Assembly: GCA_015143295.1 (NCBI GenBank)
Contig: CM026570.1
Location: forward strand, 2,442,047 to 2,506,046
Origin: Tetracentron sinense
Lineage: Eukaryota; Streptophyta; Magnoliopsida; Trochodendrales; Trochodendraceae
DNA length: 64,000 nt
Direction of reading: 5' to 3'
Of this stretch, positions 46,485 to 58,224 are shown piece by piece; positions within the stretch are counted from its first letter, which is position 1, and each line of letters opens with the position of its first letter. The notes beneath the pieces are model-generated. The model did no database searches. It worked only from the letters and a program-made list of their open reading frames with translations, and was not told the origin of the DNA. A program made the position numbers and the translations under genes.

Positions 46485-49400
46485 TTAGTATTTCTCTCCT
46501 GTCAATCTTTCATATAGTTTGTCAATTTCTACCTGCACAAGATTATGTGACTCTAAGCAGCTTCTAATTTGAATTGTTAAAAAAAAATGGCATATAGATA
46601 TATAGGAAAAGAAAAAGAAATATTCACCTGATAGCATCGAAGCAATTGAGCTCTTTTCTTCTTCAAAGTTGCAGTCACCAAATCTCTATCCACATCAAAG
46701 GGAAGGGGATCCAGGATAACACCTTTGATATATTCAAAACCTCTCAGCTGGTTTGGAACAAGACAGACAGCAAGTTATAAAGCTGGAGTAGATCCTCCCA
46801 CTCTTCTTTCTTCCATTTAATGTGCAAAGCAGACACAGTTCTATTTTATCTTTTAGGGTAGCGAGATGGAATCAAGCCCTTGACCTCAATCTTGCAACCA
46901 TGATGGGTCATTCTATCCAACAAGGGGTACCAGGCTCAACTTATAAAAATAAAGGTTCTTGGGCTAGATCTTTCTTATTAACGATTAAGAAAATTCAAGC
47001 AAGGCAAGTAAGAACAAAGTAAATATTTTTAAGAGCTTAACCATCTAGGAACAGTGACATTTTAAAGAAGAATCCATAACTGGACCAGTAGAAATCTGTT
47101 GCTTTATACTGAATCCTTCATCTCTGCTTTCAAACGTACTACCTTGATTGTAAGAGTGCAAGGTTCAATCCCAGACTTCCATACCCCCACCCCCAGCTGA
47201 TTTTCATGGTTCAAAATTCACATTCAGCTAGAAGTGCCCGACTCTCAATTCCCAATTTTATTTGGGGAATATATATGTAAAGTAGAAAGTGTGCAATGTA
47301 CAAAATTTTCCTAAAAGAAGAGTCAATGTATAACAATATATCCCCTTTTTTCCCCTAACCCTATGTTTAGTTGCCGAAAAAATAAGTGGAAAGAAAATTG
47401 GACAAAACCCAACTAAAATTGTATTAGAAATCCAAAAGTTTCTTTTCTTTTCTACGTTTTCACCTGTCTTCTCGGCAACCAACCATACCATAAAATGAGA
47501 ACTATTCAATTATAGGGAAATCAAATTCAAAGAAGGCAGACACAAATTATTTAGAGTAGTTTTGCAAATCAAGTAGGAATTACCTTGTTTCTCTCAGCTG
47601 TAGACTTTAGTTCAAGGAGGACATAATTCTGAAGCTGGTCGAGTGAACATAGTTCAGATAAGGAACCAGTGTGGCCATTTAACTCTGCCCACTTCTTGGT
47701 GTTCTCTTCATGCAGCACAACCACTGCCACCAGCATTGACTTGAAGCTGTTCCCATAGACCCAGATCTTAAGAGCACAAGATGAAGCAACCATTTAGGCA
47801 CCCTAAACTAATTATTGACCACAACAAACATTATTTCTTAACTAGTCAAACTATAAAACTTGAAAAGATGCTCACATCCTCAATAATGGGGGAAAAACCA
47901 TAGACTTTTTCCAGATATTCAACTGCAACATACTCTCCTTGAGAGAGTTTAAATATATTCTTCTTCCTATCAATAATCTTTACAACTCCATTGGGAAGTA
48001 GTTCACCTATGTCTCCTGGGACATCAAGAGAAGGAAAAAATTAGAACCTAAATATTTTATAAAAAAATTATTTCTTACAGAAAATGACTATGTTCAACCT
48101 GTATGAAACCACCCATCTCTAATGGATTCTTTTGTTAGTTCAGGATTTTTGTAGTACTCGGCAAAAACTGTCTTCCCTCTCACGCATATCTCACCACGTG
48201 GAGGATCCCCGAGAGGATTATAGCCCATCTCTGGAACCTCCTCGAGGCGTAGCTCACTGTATACTGATACAGAACCAACAGTTCCAAGCATGCCCATTTC
48301 ATCCGGGAAGCCAATAGTAGTCAATCCGCACGTCTCTGTCAACCCTAATGAAAAAGAACTCAATTAATTAAGATATATATAATACAAACATATATATTAT
48401 GTACATGTTTATATGATTTTTTTAGCTTTTCTCTTAGTAGAGAAGGAATCCTTGAAGACCCAACTAAAGCATTAATATCCAACAGAAAAATGGCTCATAC
48501 TCAAGAAAAGGAGGACAAAGAAGGATTCAAGCAAGAATGAATGTTATTTTATGAGAGATAAAGAGATGTGAAGCTTTGATTGAAAATTCTCGGTAGGTGC
48601 CTAAACTAGTACTAAGTTACTAAGGAACTTAAGAGAATTTTTTGCCACTCTCATCATTGGAAGGTAATAGTTTGAAAATTAAAATAATGAGACTCCCAAC
48701 AGAATAATTCAAGAAAGCTGCAGGACTCACTGTAAACTCCTACAATCTGGAAAAGCATTTTAAGAACACATCCACCCAAAGCTCTAATAGTGAACCATAT
48801 TAAGGTTCATTATTATCTATCTCAAAATTGAATTATAGTGGACTGTGTTAGTGTTTCATTGTTCAATAACTTTAGCTCACACCATGACATCCTCCTCAGG
48901 ACCTCACCAACATTAGTGCGCTATTTGGGAAATTTTATGTTACGAAAATAATAATGTATACACAGGATCTCATAGATAATTTTAGATTAGTATATCAGAT
49001 TTAGATTGGTATGTAATGCAGGAGCATTGCCACACTGGGCTCGAGTGGGGTGGCTTGCGTGAAGTGAAGGCACACTTGGGGTGGGGTGACCTGTGTAACA
49101 TGGCCCATGAGGGGGTTCGACTGAGCTCCTGGATCAGAGCTATGGGATAAAAGGAATTTAATCTTCTACTCCTACTAGTTGTGGCTTTTCACTTTTAGGA
49201 GTATTGGTTAGATGTCCTGCATCAGTATGACTTAAGTTGACAAACTGATTTATTGAATAACTTGGACGAATTACACATTATCCTAAGAAGGGTTTATATA
49301 GAGAATGATAGATACTAAGAAGGAAAGATATCCTACATAATCTCATGAACCTAATTCATACCAATCTAAATCTGATATACTAATCTAAAATTATCTATGA

Positions 49401-52400
49401 GATCCTGTGTATCTCATAGATATTACATTATCATGGGCTCCAGTCAGATGGTCTCTCGGTTAATTATTTTGAAAACTAAAAATAAAGTTCTTTACCATAG
49501 CCTTGGGTTAAAAAGGCACAGCTAGTAACCCGCAAGAATTCTTCCACCTCAGCACTCAAGGGGGCACCTCCAGATACTATTAGTCGAACACGGCCACCTA
49601 ACCTAGCCTTAACCTACACATACAAAAAAGAATATAAGTAGCCAAAGAAATTATACTCCATAAAGCTCTGCATATAAAGTTTCTAGACCAAAAAGGTTGT
49701 TTTAATGAGCAATAGCCCGTCCTCAGGCCAAACAAGGGACTATAATTCCTCACTACTCTCACAAAGCCCCTTTGAACAATGGTTAACAAATTTTAACCCC
49801 TTGGTTAAATTTTTTTTCTTCTAAAAACCAATGTTAGATGCTTTAACCCTAAGGGTTAGTGAATCTTAAACGCAATTAAAGGGGAAACGTGGCAAAAAAA
49901 AAAGGGGGCGAGACAGAAAATCCCCTCCTTGGCCCGAGGAGGGGATTATTTTTCTATTTTAATAGGGAAGATCAATAACTTGCTTCCCACTTTTATTGAA
50001 TTAGTCTCATGGGCTCCAAAAACCATGGATTGTAATGCAACCAAAAGGTGTGTGCTCCTTAGATCAAGACCATTCAAAACAATGAATTGCAGAATCCAGT
50101 GCTGTGGCCCATAAGATTACTTAACATAAAGGCTTGCGAGTTACCCTTTCTGTACAATTTTTAGTTTTGAAACGAAGTAGAAGACAGATAACACCTTCCT
50201 GAAAGCTAGCAAGTCTGCCAATGGTGATGCATGCTTTTGTTTATACCCTAAATTCATCCAGCCAAGTTTGCTGCATTACAATAAATAAGTGCAATAACGT
50301 TATAATTCTCTACTTTAATATAAGAAGTATCCCAGTTTGGCTTCTATAATAGAAATAAACAGTTACACACAAAACCAACTTACTAATTGTAGAGAAAGTT
50401 AAAAATCCTCTTCCGTACTGGATTCAGTTCTTCTAGTGCATTCAATATACCTGAAATGCAGATAAGTTCGAGGCAATAAGTGGATTTGGTTTATGCAGAC
50501 AGATGTTCAAAATGAACTTTTGCACCTTCATGCACTCTTTCAAAGACTCGAGGGACGCCAGCAAAAAATGTTGGCTTCAACTCCATCAGATCATCTTTCA
50601 ATGCCTTAATATCCTTCAATAGATAATGACAGCAAAATTTTAAAACAAAACTAATGAATTTAATTGGAAATGTCTAGATATAGTATGTGCTAAGTTACCC
50701 AGACACGGACACGTGTGTCGGAGTCCGACACAGATGCAAGGTGTGAAATTCGGAAAACCCCATAAAAAGGAGTCTAGAACTGAGGAAATATTTCAAAATT
50801 TTAGTGCATTTTTTTAATCGAGGTACTTACTCTGTAAATAATATACTTATATATAAGGGCATAGATTTATCTAAAAGTGTTAGAATTCACCACCTATAAA
50901 CCTTCTAAGAAGGTATATCAATTAATATAATGTAATAATAAAAGATAAGAAAACTCTTTCGCATCTAATAGTGTAGTCAAAATGTTGCTCAGGCAATACC
51001 TAGGCCACCACTTTGCCTATTCAGGACTCCTATCGCATTAATCCTGATCCATGTGGCAGTCCCACAAATTTTATAATCTTCACGGTAAAAAGTAAATTTT
51101 GGTCCTCTAGGCATCGCCTAGTGAACCCTCAATCGCCTAGGCATCGCATGAACGCTTTACCTACACTAGCGTCCAATAAGAATTGGATACGGGATGAAGT
51201 CTGACATGTGTCTAACACGGACTTGTCACCAGTTTAGAAGAGTCAGCGCAACATAGAGTATGCAGAATGAGAAGTAAAATTAGGGTTTTGGAGTTTAAAC
51301 AAGGTAGAAGGGTCAAGCAGCATACCCCATGATAGTAGCCAACAGAAGCACCCTTATGGAAAAAATATTCCTCGATCATGCGGTCAAGGATATGAGCAAG
51401 AGGAAGGAAAGAAAGATATACATCATCCACTGTCATCTATACATGGCCCCACATGCAAATGTCAGGATCACATGAGGAAGCAAAATATAATACAGAGAAG
51501 TCTAGTAGACCCCATAAGAACATATAAAGTAACAGCAACCGATCAAAAAAACACATATAAAGTTACAGCTTAGTTGTGAAAGTGGCACACATGTAGCCAC
51601 CCTTATTTTTGGTTCAGGCATATGTTACCTTGTCTTCAAATTGTGCCATAAAGAGATCAACTCCTCTTACATTTGTTGTAATGTTTTCATGCGTCAAAAC
51701 AACACCTTTTGGATCACCACTGGTCCCACTTGTGTACATTATCGTACATATGCTAAAAGGCTGAGGCAGCAAAAGCTCTGCTGGATTTTCTCTTCCCTGA
51801 TGAACAAGCAATATTTTGGATACTAAATTATTAACAACGATCTGCTATAATTTGGACATACAAAAATCTTGAGACACTAACCATCTGGAGGAACTCATTC
51901 CACGGGTTCGATTTTATTCCAATGTTGGCTGCCTTATCCCTCTCTTCCTTGGTAAGCGAAGTAAAGCAAACTATCACTGCACCCACAAGAAAACAGTCTA
52001 AAAGGCTCCATCCAACAATTGCAGCAAACCAAATCTTTTGTCTAGTCAGCAATTCTCACATTTTAGCCGTTGAGCAGATCTGCAATCAGAGTTTAAAAGC
52101 TGCAGATAGAAGTAATGAAGGCACATCAGTACCAGGCAGCTATAGTGCAAAACTAGTTTTCCTCATTGGTAGTTTTATGTTAATTAATCAACAATTAGGA
52201 CAAATTTTATAATTCTCACTTCTTTAACTTTCTTATCTTGGACAAAAACATAATCTATCTCTGCATGGTCTATTATAAAACTAACAGCCCCAGGTCCTGC
52301 ATCCAAAATAAGTTCTCATAAATTGCTTGAAATAACTTGGCAAAAAAATGCTCTCATAATAAGAGCTGAAAAGCAACTGATAACCACAAGAGATATAAAT

Positions 52401-55400
52401 AAACTTAAAGAAGAATAAGAAGATATCTACTAAGCACAGTAACAAATCAGGGAGAGGGACCAATCATTCGACAAGTTCTTCTTAGGGGATCGATTTCTTA
52501 TGTGAAAACCCAACCCAGTGGGATGACTGTAATTGTCACAATATATTGCATTCTTTTATCAGTCGGAAAAAATTATAATTGGTCCAGGGAAAAAAAAGTA
52601 TACAATGAGCAGTTAAAATCATCTAACTGGCTTGTTCTTTTGCAGCGCTCCTGGGTGGCTTCATCGAATGGTGAACCCACCCCTTGCACAGTACCACGTA
52701 TACCACTATCCTAGTGGTAGACCCTCCAATCATCGGGTTACCGAAGGAAATGTTTTAATGTCCTTACAAAACCCATTAGAAATTAGCGCAATCGAATAAC
52801 ATGCAGGTAAATCTATCCCACAGGTGATAAAATAAGGGAGAGTTGGTGAGAGAAGGTTAAGATACATTGATCGAACACCAATGGTGGCACTAATAAGAAG
52901 GGTGAGTTGGTGTAGGTCGAAAGCTAGAAAATAGAAGATCGACCAAAGAGATATGAATGAAATTAATGAGAAAAGATTTGATAACAAGTAATTTAACCAA
53001 ATTACTCATTATATGGCTTTTAATAGACTAGAATAGTAGAAGACAGGAAGAGGATTCGAATTGCCAACCCCAAATAGTAGGTATAGGGCACTGATGATGA
53101 AGAAGAATACTGGATATTCTCCCCATGTTTTGATAAAAGGAAAATGCTAGTGAGATCCGTTCATGTGATGTGATGGATGGATCTCAAAATTAAAAAAACG
53201 GATTTAATGAAATTTTGAGATCCGTTCAGCACGGTCTTGACCCTTTATGGGCTCAGTAGCAAAGTCCTAAAAAAAAATAAAAAATAAAAAATCATATCGC
53301 AATTTCACAATGAAATTTACTCCTCAAGAAACGAGAGGAAAATAACAAATTCATTATGATATTTACTTAGTTTAGAAAAGAGAGAAATAGAGGGAGAAGA
53401 GGGAACACTCTCATAGGCATATAAAGACAAACGCTAACAGCAGGATACCAAGAGTATCATAGAGAGGCACACAAATCAAACTATGAGCACTGCAAGCCTG
53501 CACAAAATCCAAACTACTAATTCATTAGAAAAAATGCCATGATGAATTTTTTTAAAGAAAAACTCTAGCTGAGGAAGAACACAGGAAAAAAAAGCATACC
53601 TCCATTGCCACAATCCATTGAGGACAGTTAGAACCATAGATCCCAATACGAGATCCCTATCATGAAAAGAAAATCATTGAAGCCTTTAACATGAATGACA
53701 AAGAGAATAAATTAAACTTTAGCAGCCAAGGTCCAATTTAATGGAGACTGGCAGATCTATGCTTACAGGTGCAGCACCGGATGCACACAACGCAGAACCA
53801 ATATGGAGAACTTCCTCATAGACTTCCTTATATGTTTTCCATGCATAAGGCCCTACCTAAGAACCAAACAAAGTTAATGAAACATTTTCCAAAAAAGACT
53901 AATGCTATTTGGGAAGTGAAATAGTTAACGTACCGGGGAAATGGATTGTAAAATCCAAGGTTGGACCTCATTGGTCTAGTCCTTCCTTCTTAAATACCCA
54001 CTAATTGTGTTGGGTATTTAAGAGGGGGGCATGGACCAATGAGGTCCAACCTTGGATTTTAAAATCCATTTCCCCCATAGCTAATCACTGCTCGTTTGGG
54101 AACCAACTTTTTCCAAAGATTGTGCTGCTTCCAATATGATATTACCTTCCCATCAATGATTTCACGCCATCCAAGCATCCTGTTGGAGGGATATTTCTCT
54201 ACAGAATCCCTACACATCAAAACTATTTTGCTGTTAAAGAAGGTTGACCTGATGCACTACCGTTTCCTGTTTTTAAAAACTAGAATCATTTTTCTCTGTT
54301 TCAAAATTTTTTTAAAGCAGGAAACATTTGGCATTACTAATTGTTACTTGTTTTAAAAACGAATAAACAGATCACACGCTTAGTCTACTTTTTTCACACG
54401 ATATAGTAATTGTGGTTCCAATGGAACATTTGCATCAACATGAGTCTCATCTATGGTATTACGAATGGAGTCAAATCCTCTGCGGTGATAACCGGCAAAT
54501 CCGGTTATCACCCCTAGAGGTCACCAGGTGTCTCCTTTACACCCCTTAATCGTGGGTAAGGTTCACCCACCCCTAGGGTTCATCCACCCATTTTTGGTTT
54601 TTTTTTTTTAAATATTAATTTTTTAAAAAAAATTAAAAAACTGTTTTTAGAGTTTTTTTAATATTAAAAACAGTTTTTTAATTTTAAAAAAAGAATTAAT
54701 AATTTTTTAAAAAAACCAAAAATGGGTGGGTGAACCTTACCTACGGTTAAGGGGTGTCAAAGGAGACACCGGATTTGCCAAATCCGGTTATCACCGGAGA
54801 TGATTTGGCTCCATTATGAATAGTATTACAAATACATGATATTATATTCTATAATTAATTAAAGAATATTACCTTGGAAAAAGGAAAAAAAAAAACTGCC
54901 TAATTTGACCATGGGTGTTGTTAGGCGCACCCCAAAATATTCTGAGTACACCCCATTATTTATTTATTTTGTCCTTAGTTGTGCTTCTACTATTTCTTCT
55001 ATGTGCTTCTCTCGTTCATATATGTTTCAACAGGAGATGGACTGATGTTTAAGGCTACATTTGAAGGAAAAAGGGGTTACGGAAGGTACCTAGATCCATC
55101 ATAATTGAGGTGAATGGGATAATTCATGAGATCATCTCTAGTGATGAATCACACCCTCAAATGGCCCATATAACCGGAATGCTCCATGAGATAAACTGCA
55201 GGCTCAAGAATTCAGGCCATGTACCTGATCTAGCTAATGTTTTGCTCGATGTTGATGAGCAGGAGAAAGTGTACTTGCTTGGTCGACACAGTGAGAAACT
55301 GGCCATGACCTTTGGACCAGTGTTGTCAGAACCGGACCGAGCATCGAACCAATAAAGTAGCCTGTTTCTGATTCGACTGTGTACTTTTTGTATTAAAAAA

Positions 55401-56464
55401 AAATTTCGTTTTTCCCGGTTTTGACCCGTTCCGCCGGTTTCCAACCGGTTCTGTCACCGATTCTAACGGTTTTGGCCAGTTCTCAAATAATTCCGATTTT
55501 GAAGGTTACGGGAACCAGTGAGGGGGCGGTTCGACCGCCGTTCCGGTCAGTTCTGATAACACTGCTTTGGACTAATCAGCACAGGTCATGTACTGACTGG
55601 CACACTTTTGCATGGTGTCAGAAATATATGGTTGAAAATTTGTCGTTCGAGATAATATCCGGTTCCATTTTTTCCTGGCGGGGATATTGTTCTTGGCATC
55701 TTGCAGAAGTTATTGACGAGTCTATAGATAACTTCATTTGTAACTTTTGTACTATGCAGTTATGTGAGAACTGTAAGCTAGCACACATCACCAAATTCAT
55801 TTACCATGCCCAATTAAAGTTGTTTCATTAATTTCTACAAGTAACAATCTAGCTTTCACATCCTTTCATTATGAGAGGAACATTTGATTATAAGGAACAA
55901 TATATGGATCAAGAATCAAAGCCAGAATAGATACTGGGCCGCATGTATGGCTATGGTATTTATCCAGGCAGCCCCAGATCTTATACTTTCTGATCGGCTT
56001 GTTCCTTCCTGGATTCACTGTTTGGGGATTGGTGTGTAGTTATCAATGTTATAGTTTTTTTTTTTTGGGTGTACAAGTAATTTATGATTATAATGATGTG
56101 CAATAAGTAATTTTTACTAATGGGCAGTCATCAAAAATTGGGGTGCGCCTAAAAGCACCCTTTGGCCATTCTAGTTGGTAAATATGTAGCTCTAAATTGG
56201 GGTGCGCCTAACAGCACCCTTTGGCCATTCTAGTTGGTAAATATGTAGCTCTTTGTGGAGCTTTGAGCAACTTCAGTAATCCTAAACCAAACCCACCAAC
56301 ATATCTCTTCTGAATTACCTGAAAATGTCCCAAGCGGTACTCAATTCGCAATCTGGCTGCGGAAACTCATTCTGGGCCAGTAGATTCCGGTAGACAGGAC
56401 CAACCGCCGGCTCCCCATCTCGCCCTTCCCTTCCACTCTCCACCTGAGCAGCAAAAATCTTCAT
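46485..56464 (-). CDS. LACS1: Long-chain acyl-CoA synthetase, LACS1 type
   Basis: Nineteen coding exons give an open 660-aa protein, the length of Arabidopsis LACS1: 56464-56319, 54209-54146, 53856-53767, 53656-53600, 53497-53449, 52296-52220, 52099-52060, 51976-51882, 51796-51629, 51436-51326, 50613-50526, 50450-50384, 50270-50195, 49613-49496, 48344-48099, 48015-47876, 47766-47584, 46747-46628, 46532-46485. It activates long and very-long-chain fatty acids with ATP and CoA for cuticular wax and cutin, probably at the ER. The AMP-binding P-loop [11 protein letters not shown] lies at residues 227-237, QGYGLTET at 413-420, and the hinge IDRKKN with SQGEYVA from 512. [22 protein letters not shown] and [13 protein letters not shown] point to LACS1 and not LACS2, 4, 6 or 7. 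A non-coding first exon lies farther up. Introns 1, 10, 13 and 14 hold repeats, and no coding exon is damaged. Confidence 0.96.
48958..49412. repeat. Perfect 56-bp inverted repeat in LACS1 intron 14
   Basis: The left arm 48958-49013 (ATACACAGGATCTCATAGAT onward) is the exact reverse complement of 49357-49412, with 343 bp between. Identity stops abruptly at both ends of the arms. The spacer holds a CTGATTTATTGAATAACTTG phrase shared with the LTR-like remnant at 26280. It could come from two opposed element fragments or a local inverted duplication. If transcribed within the LACS1 pre-mRNA it would form a long hairpin. Confidence 0.9.
49740..49925. repeat. Dispersed MITE-like repeat, copy B, LACS1 intron 13
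   Basis: CTCTCACAAAGCCCCTTTGA, AATGGTTAACAAATTTTAAC, then CCTAAGGGTTAGTGAATC, matching copy A at 10125-10290 in order. The ends look imperfectly inverted (CCTCCTTGGCCCGAGGAGG at 49924-49942 is a separate small palindrome at the right margin). Confidence 0.55.
50690..51240. repeat. Repeat block in LACS1 intron 10
   Basis: The left margin has CAGACACGGACACGTGTGTC and GGAGTCCGACAC, and the right margin carries ACATGTGTCTAACACGGACT, roughly opposed. The interior repeats CGCCTAGGCATCGC-like words at about 51110-51145. This looks like one or two nested non-autonomous elements, but I could not fix the ends. Confidence 0.35.
53935..54075. mobile_element. 141-bp foldback MITE in LACS1 intron 2
   Basis: Almost the whole element is one imperfect palindrome. 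The left arm GGGGAAATGGATTGTAAAAT then CCAAGGTTGGACCTCATTGG is answered by the inverted right arm, with TCTTAAATACCCA/TGGGTATTTAAGA close to the loop. The target-site duplication is unresolved. It lies between LACS1 exons 2 and 3. Confidence 0.85.
54467..54812. mobile_element. MULE-type MITE with long inverted repeats
   Basis: The 346-bp element begins GGAGTCAAATCCTCTGCGGT and its right end, inverted, reads GGAGCCAAATCATCTCCGGT. The arms continue through GGTGTCTCCTTT, CACCCCTTAA and AAGGTTCACCCACCC on both sides. The flanks ATTACGAAT (54458-54466) and ATTATGAAT (54813-54821) form a 9-bp duplication with one mismatch, as expected for Mutator-like elements. No coding sequence. It lies in LACS1 intron 1. 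Confidence 0.85.
55030..55830 (+). pseudogene. Captured PPR E+/DYW tail fragment
   Basis: The plus strand from about 55092 reads [20 protein letters not shown], then [20 protein letters not shown], then [18 protein letters not shown], the classic E+ to DYW sequence with the HSE zinc and catalytic signature of the DYW deaminase. A hAT MITE interrupts it at 55318. After the MITE the text resumes as GLISTG...GTLLHGVRN, then decays. No PPR repeats and no start precede it. It does not derive from either PPR gene of this window, since neither has a DYW domain. It is a dead fragment unless spliced into another transcript. Confidence 0.8.
55318..55564. mobile_element. Nested hAT-type MITE
   Basis: The 247-bp insert is flanked by an exact 8-bp duplication CTTTGGAC (55310-55317 and 55565-55572). 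Inverted ends are CAGTGTTGTCAGAACCGG and, from the right, CAGTGTTATCAGAACTGACC. The interior is rich in CCGGTT/AACCGG words. It entered the PPR fragment after that fragment existed, since the duplicated octamer codes for the TFG residues of the [10 protein letters not shown] block. Confidence 0.9.
56135..56252. repeat. 59-bp tandem duplication at the element's right end
   Basis: Units 56135-56193 and 56194-56252 differ at one position. Each contains the right TIR of the 54913 element plus 30-odd bases of host flank (TTTGGCCATTCTAGTTGGTA). The duplication therefore postdates the insertion. Confidence 0.92.
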
Positions 56465-57265
56465 TCTCCTTCTCAGTCCTGAACCCTGAACAAACAAACA
56501 GACCCTACATATATATAAAACTAGTCCACAGACCAGACAAAGTTCATGAAGCGCATTTAAACCTGCCAAGTAAGAGGGCAATGAAAAGAAAACACATAGT
56601 CATGAATAACCTACTACCAAAAAGCATCTTGAAAATTGCTACACATAATGCAGGAAAAAAAGTTAAAAACTAGAAATTCAAAAAAAAAAAAAATGATTTT
56701 AGAAAATCAAGCAACCCCTTTTAAACCCGAAACTCAAATATCATGCATGAACTCGGAATAAAACAGCAATAAACATGACATAAGCAAAAAACAAAGAAAA
56801 TATATATTCAACCTCCAAAGCAATATGGGCTTCTGAAAAAAAAAAAACAAAAACAAATCGACAACATAATAACTAGCCATCAATTGAGAAAAGAAATCCA
56901 TGAATAAACCCCAAAAACTCAAATAAATCCAACCAAAAACACGTGACCGCCATCACAACAGAACACCTTCCTATCTGTAAACTAACAAAATCACGTAAAC
57001 CCCATTAAATCCACCATAGACGAACAAACACCAACCCATTGAAATACGCACAATTCACAACAATATCCACCAAAAAAATCACTTAAAAAAGAATTCACCA
57101 ATGCCCCAGAAAACATCTCTCTGTATACCAACAAAATCACACGAACTTCATTAAATCCCCCCCACATAACACTATCCATTAACCCCAAAAAATAATAAAT
57201 AAATAAATAAATAAACAAACACAATTTAGTGAAAAGAAAGGAAAGGAAAGGGAGAGAAACTTACA

Positions 57266-57322
57266 GATAGGAACAATCGTCGAATCCTGGGAGGCTCCTC
57301 GGCAAGTTAGTTCAAATTTATA
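57266..57322 (-). promoter_or_regulatory. LACS1: LACS1 TATA box and non-coding first exon
   Basis: A TATAAA lies at 57322-57317 on the minus strand. About 25-50 bp downstream is a short leader ending at a strong donor (CT|GTAAGT, intron starting at 57265). The matching acceptor (GTTCAG) ends at 56486, leaving 56485-56465 as the rest of the leader before the ATG. The LACS1 leader is therefore split by an intron of about 780 bp, an arrangement often linked to enhanced expression in plants. Transcription start is inferred, not shown. Confidence 0.65.
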
Positions 57323-58224
57323 GAATGTTGCCATTACCATTAATACTCTGGTAGTTGGAACAGTTAGAGAAGACAGGATTGGGATTCAATTATCATTAAA
57401 TTAGATGATAGACATTTATCTACTACTCCAGAATCAGCTGCATGGTGTTCGTAAAATCCGGGTATTTGCAAGATGAGAAAATCCGAAACGATACGTTTTA
57501 TCCCCGATTAGAAGAACAGCCTGTGAAACCGCATGTGGAAAAATTAACGCGGCAAGTGACTATTCGAATAAAAATTAAAGATAATAATTGTTTCATTCTT
57601 ATTTGTGTGTTAACCAGGGCTGTACTGTAATCAAATCGAGCCAGCTCGGCTCCCTTGGGCTTGATCAAGCTGAGCCCAGTTTTTCCTGAAGCTGAACTTA
57701 CAATCAAGCTGAGCACAAGTCAGGCCAATTTTTTTTCCCAACTTGATTCAGCGTGACTAGGCTTAACATTAGTTTTTGGAAAAAAACATTTAACCTTAGT
57801 TTTTCTAGTATTAAATAATCTAATTTTAGTTTTTGAAAATAAAAATTTTAAAATATGTTCTTCCGTTATAATTCACTCATTAATTTTTTGAAGATGGGTG
57901 GACACGTGACAGCTTCAACTGCCTTTAAGACACATGGCAGTTGTTGTTGAGGGTCTCTTACGCTCCACTCCTTTTCTTTCGTGTGCAAATCCTCAGTCCA
58001 CCCCCAAATACCAAAATAGGTATTGGGCCCACATGCTCAATGGGATGTAGACAGCTCACAAATTTTCATTTAATACATAAATCCTCTCTTATGCATCCAT
58101 TTCAAAAGGATTTATTCAAATAAAAGGTAAGTAAGTAATTTAATATTAGTATTTTTGTTTCTGAAATTTTGTTTGGCCTTTGGAATTCACAATTCAAGCG
58201 GCCATGTGTGCTATTCGACTCCTT
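57323..58224. other. LACS1 upstream and intergenic DNA
   Basis: Proximal promoter sequence without a motif I would stake a claim on. At 57615-57760 there are GAGCCAGCTCGG, TTGATCAAGCTGAGCCC and ACAATCAAGCTGAGC words resembling hAT subterminal arrays, probably a decayed relative of the 19499 element. No gene. Confidence 0.45.

Larger units (their letters stand above)
54913..56160 (+). mobile_element. TIR element carrying a PPR gene fragment
   Basis: The ends match in inverted orientation: GGGTGTTGTTAGGCGCACCC on the left and, inverted from the right, GGGTGCTTTTAGGCGCACCC. Both continue CCAA. The 1.25-kb interior is not transposase; it holds the tail of a DYW-class PPR gene, itself split by a nested hAT MITE. 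This is the structure of a gene-capturing (Pack-type) element. It shares terminal text with the 459-bp element at 10436-10894. The right terminus has been duplicated together with host flank (56135-56252), so the target-site duplication is obscured. It lies in LACS1 intron 1 in antisense orientation to LACS1. Confidence 0.7.

Noticed and set aside
52640-52740. tRNA-like or SINE fragment in LACS1 intron 5
   Set aside because: A TAGTGGTA-like word is present, but no paired boxes at proper spacing and no duplication.
55421-55831. 136-aa plus-strand frame as an intact protein
   Set aside because: It begins inside the nested hAT MITE and runs into the decayed PPR tail; it is a chimera of debris.
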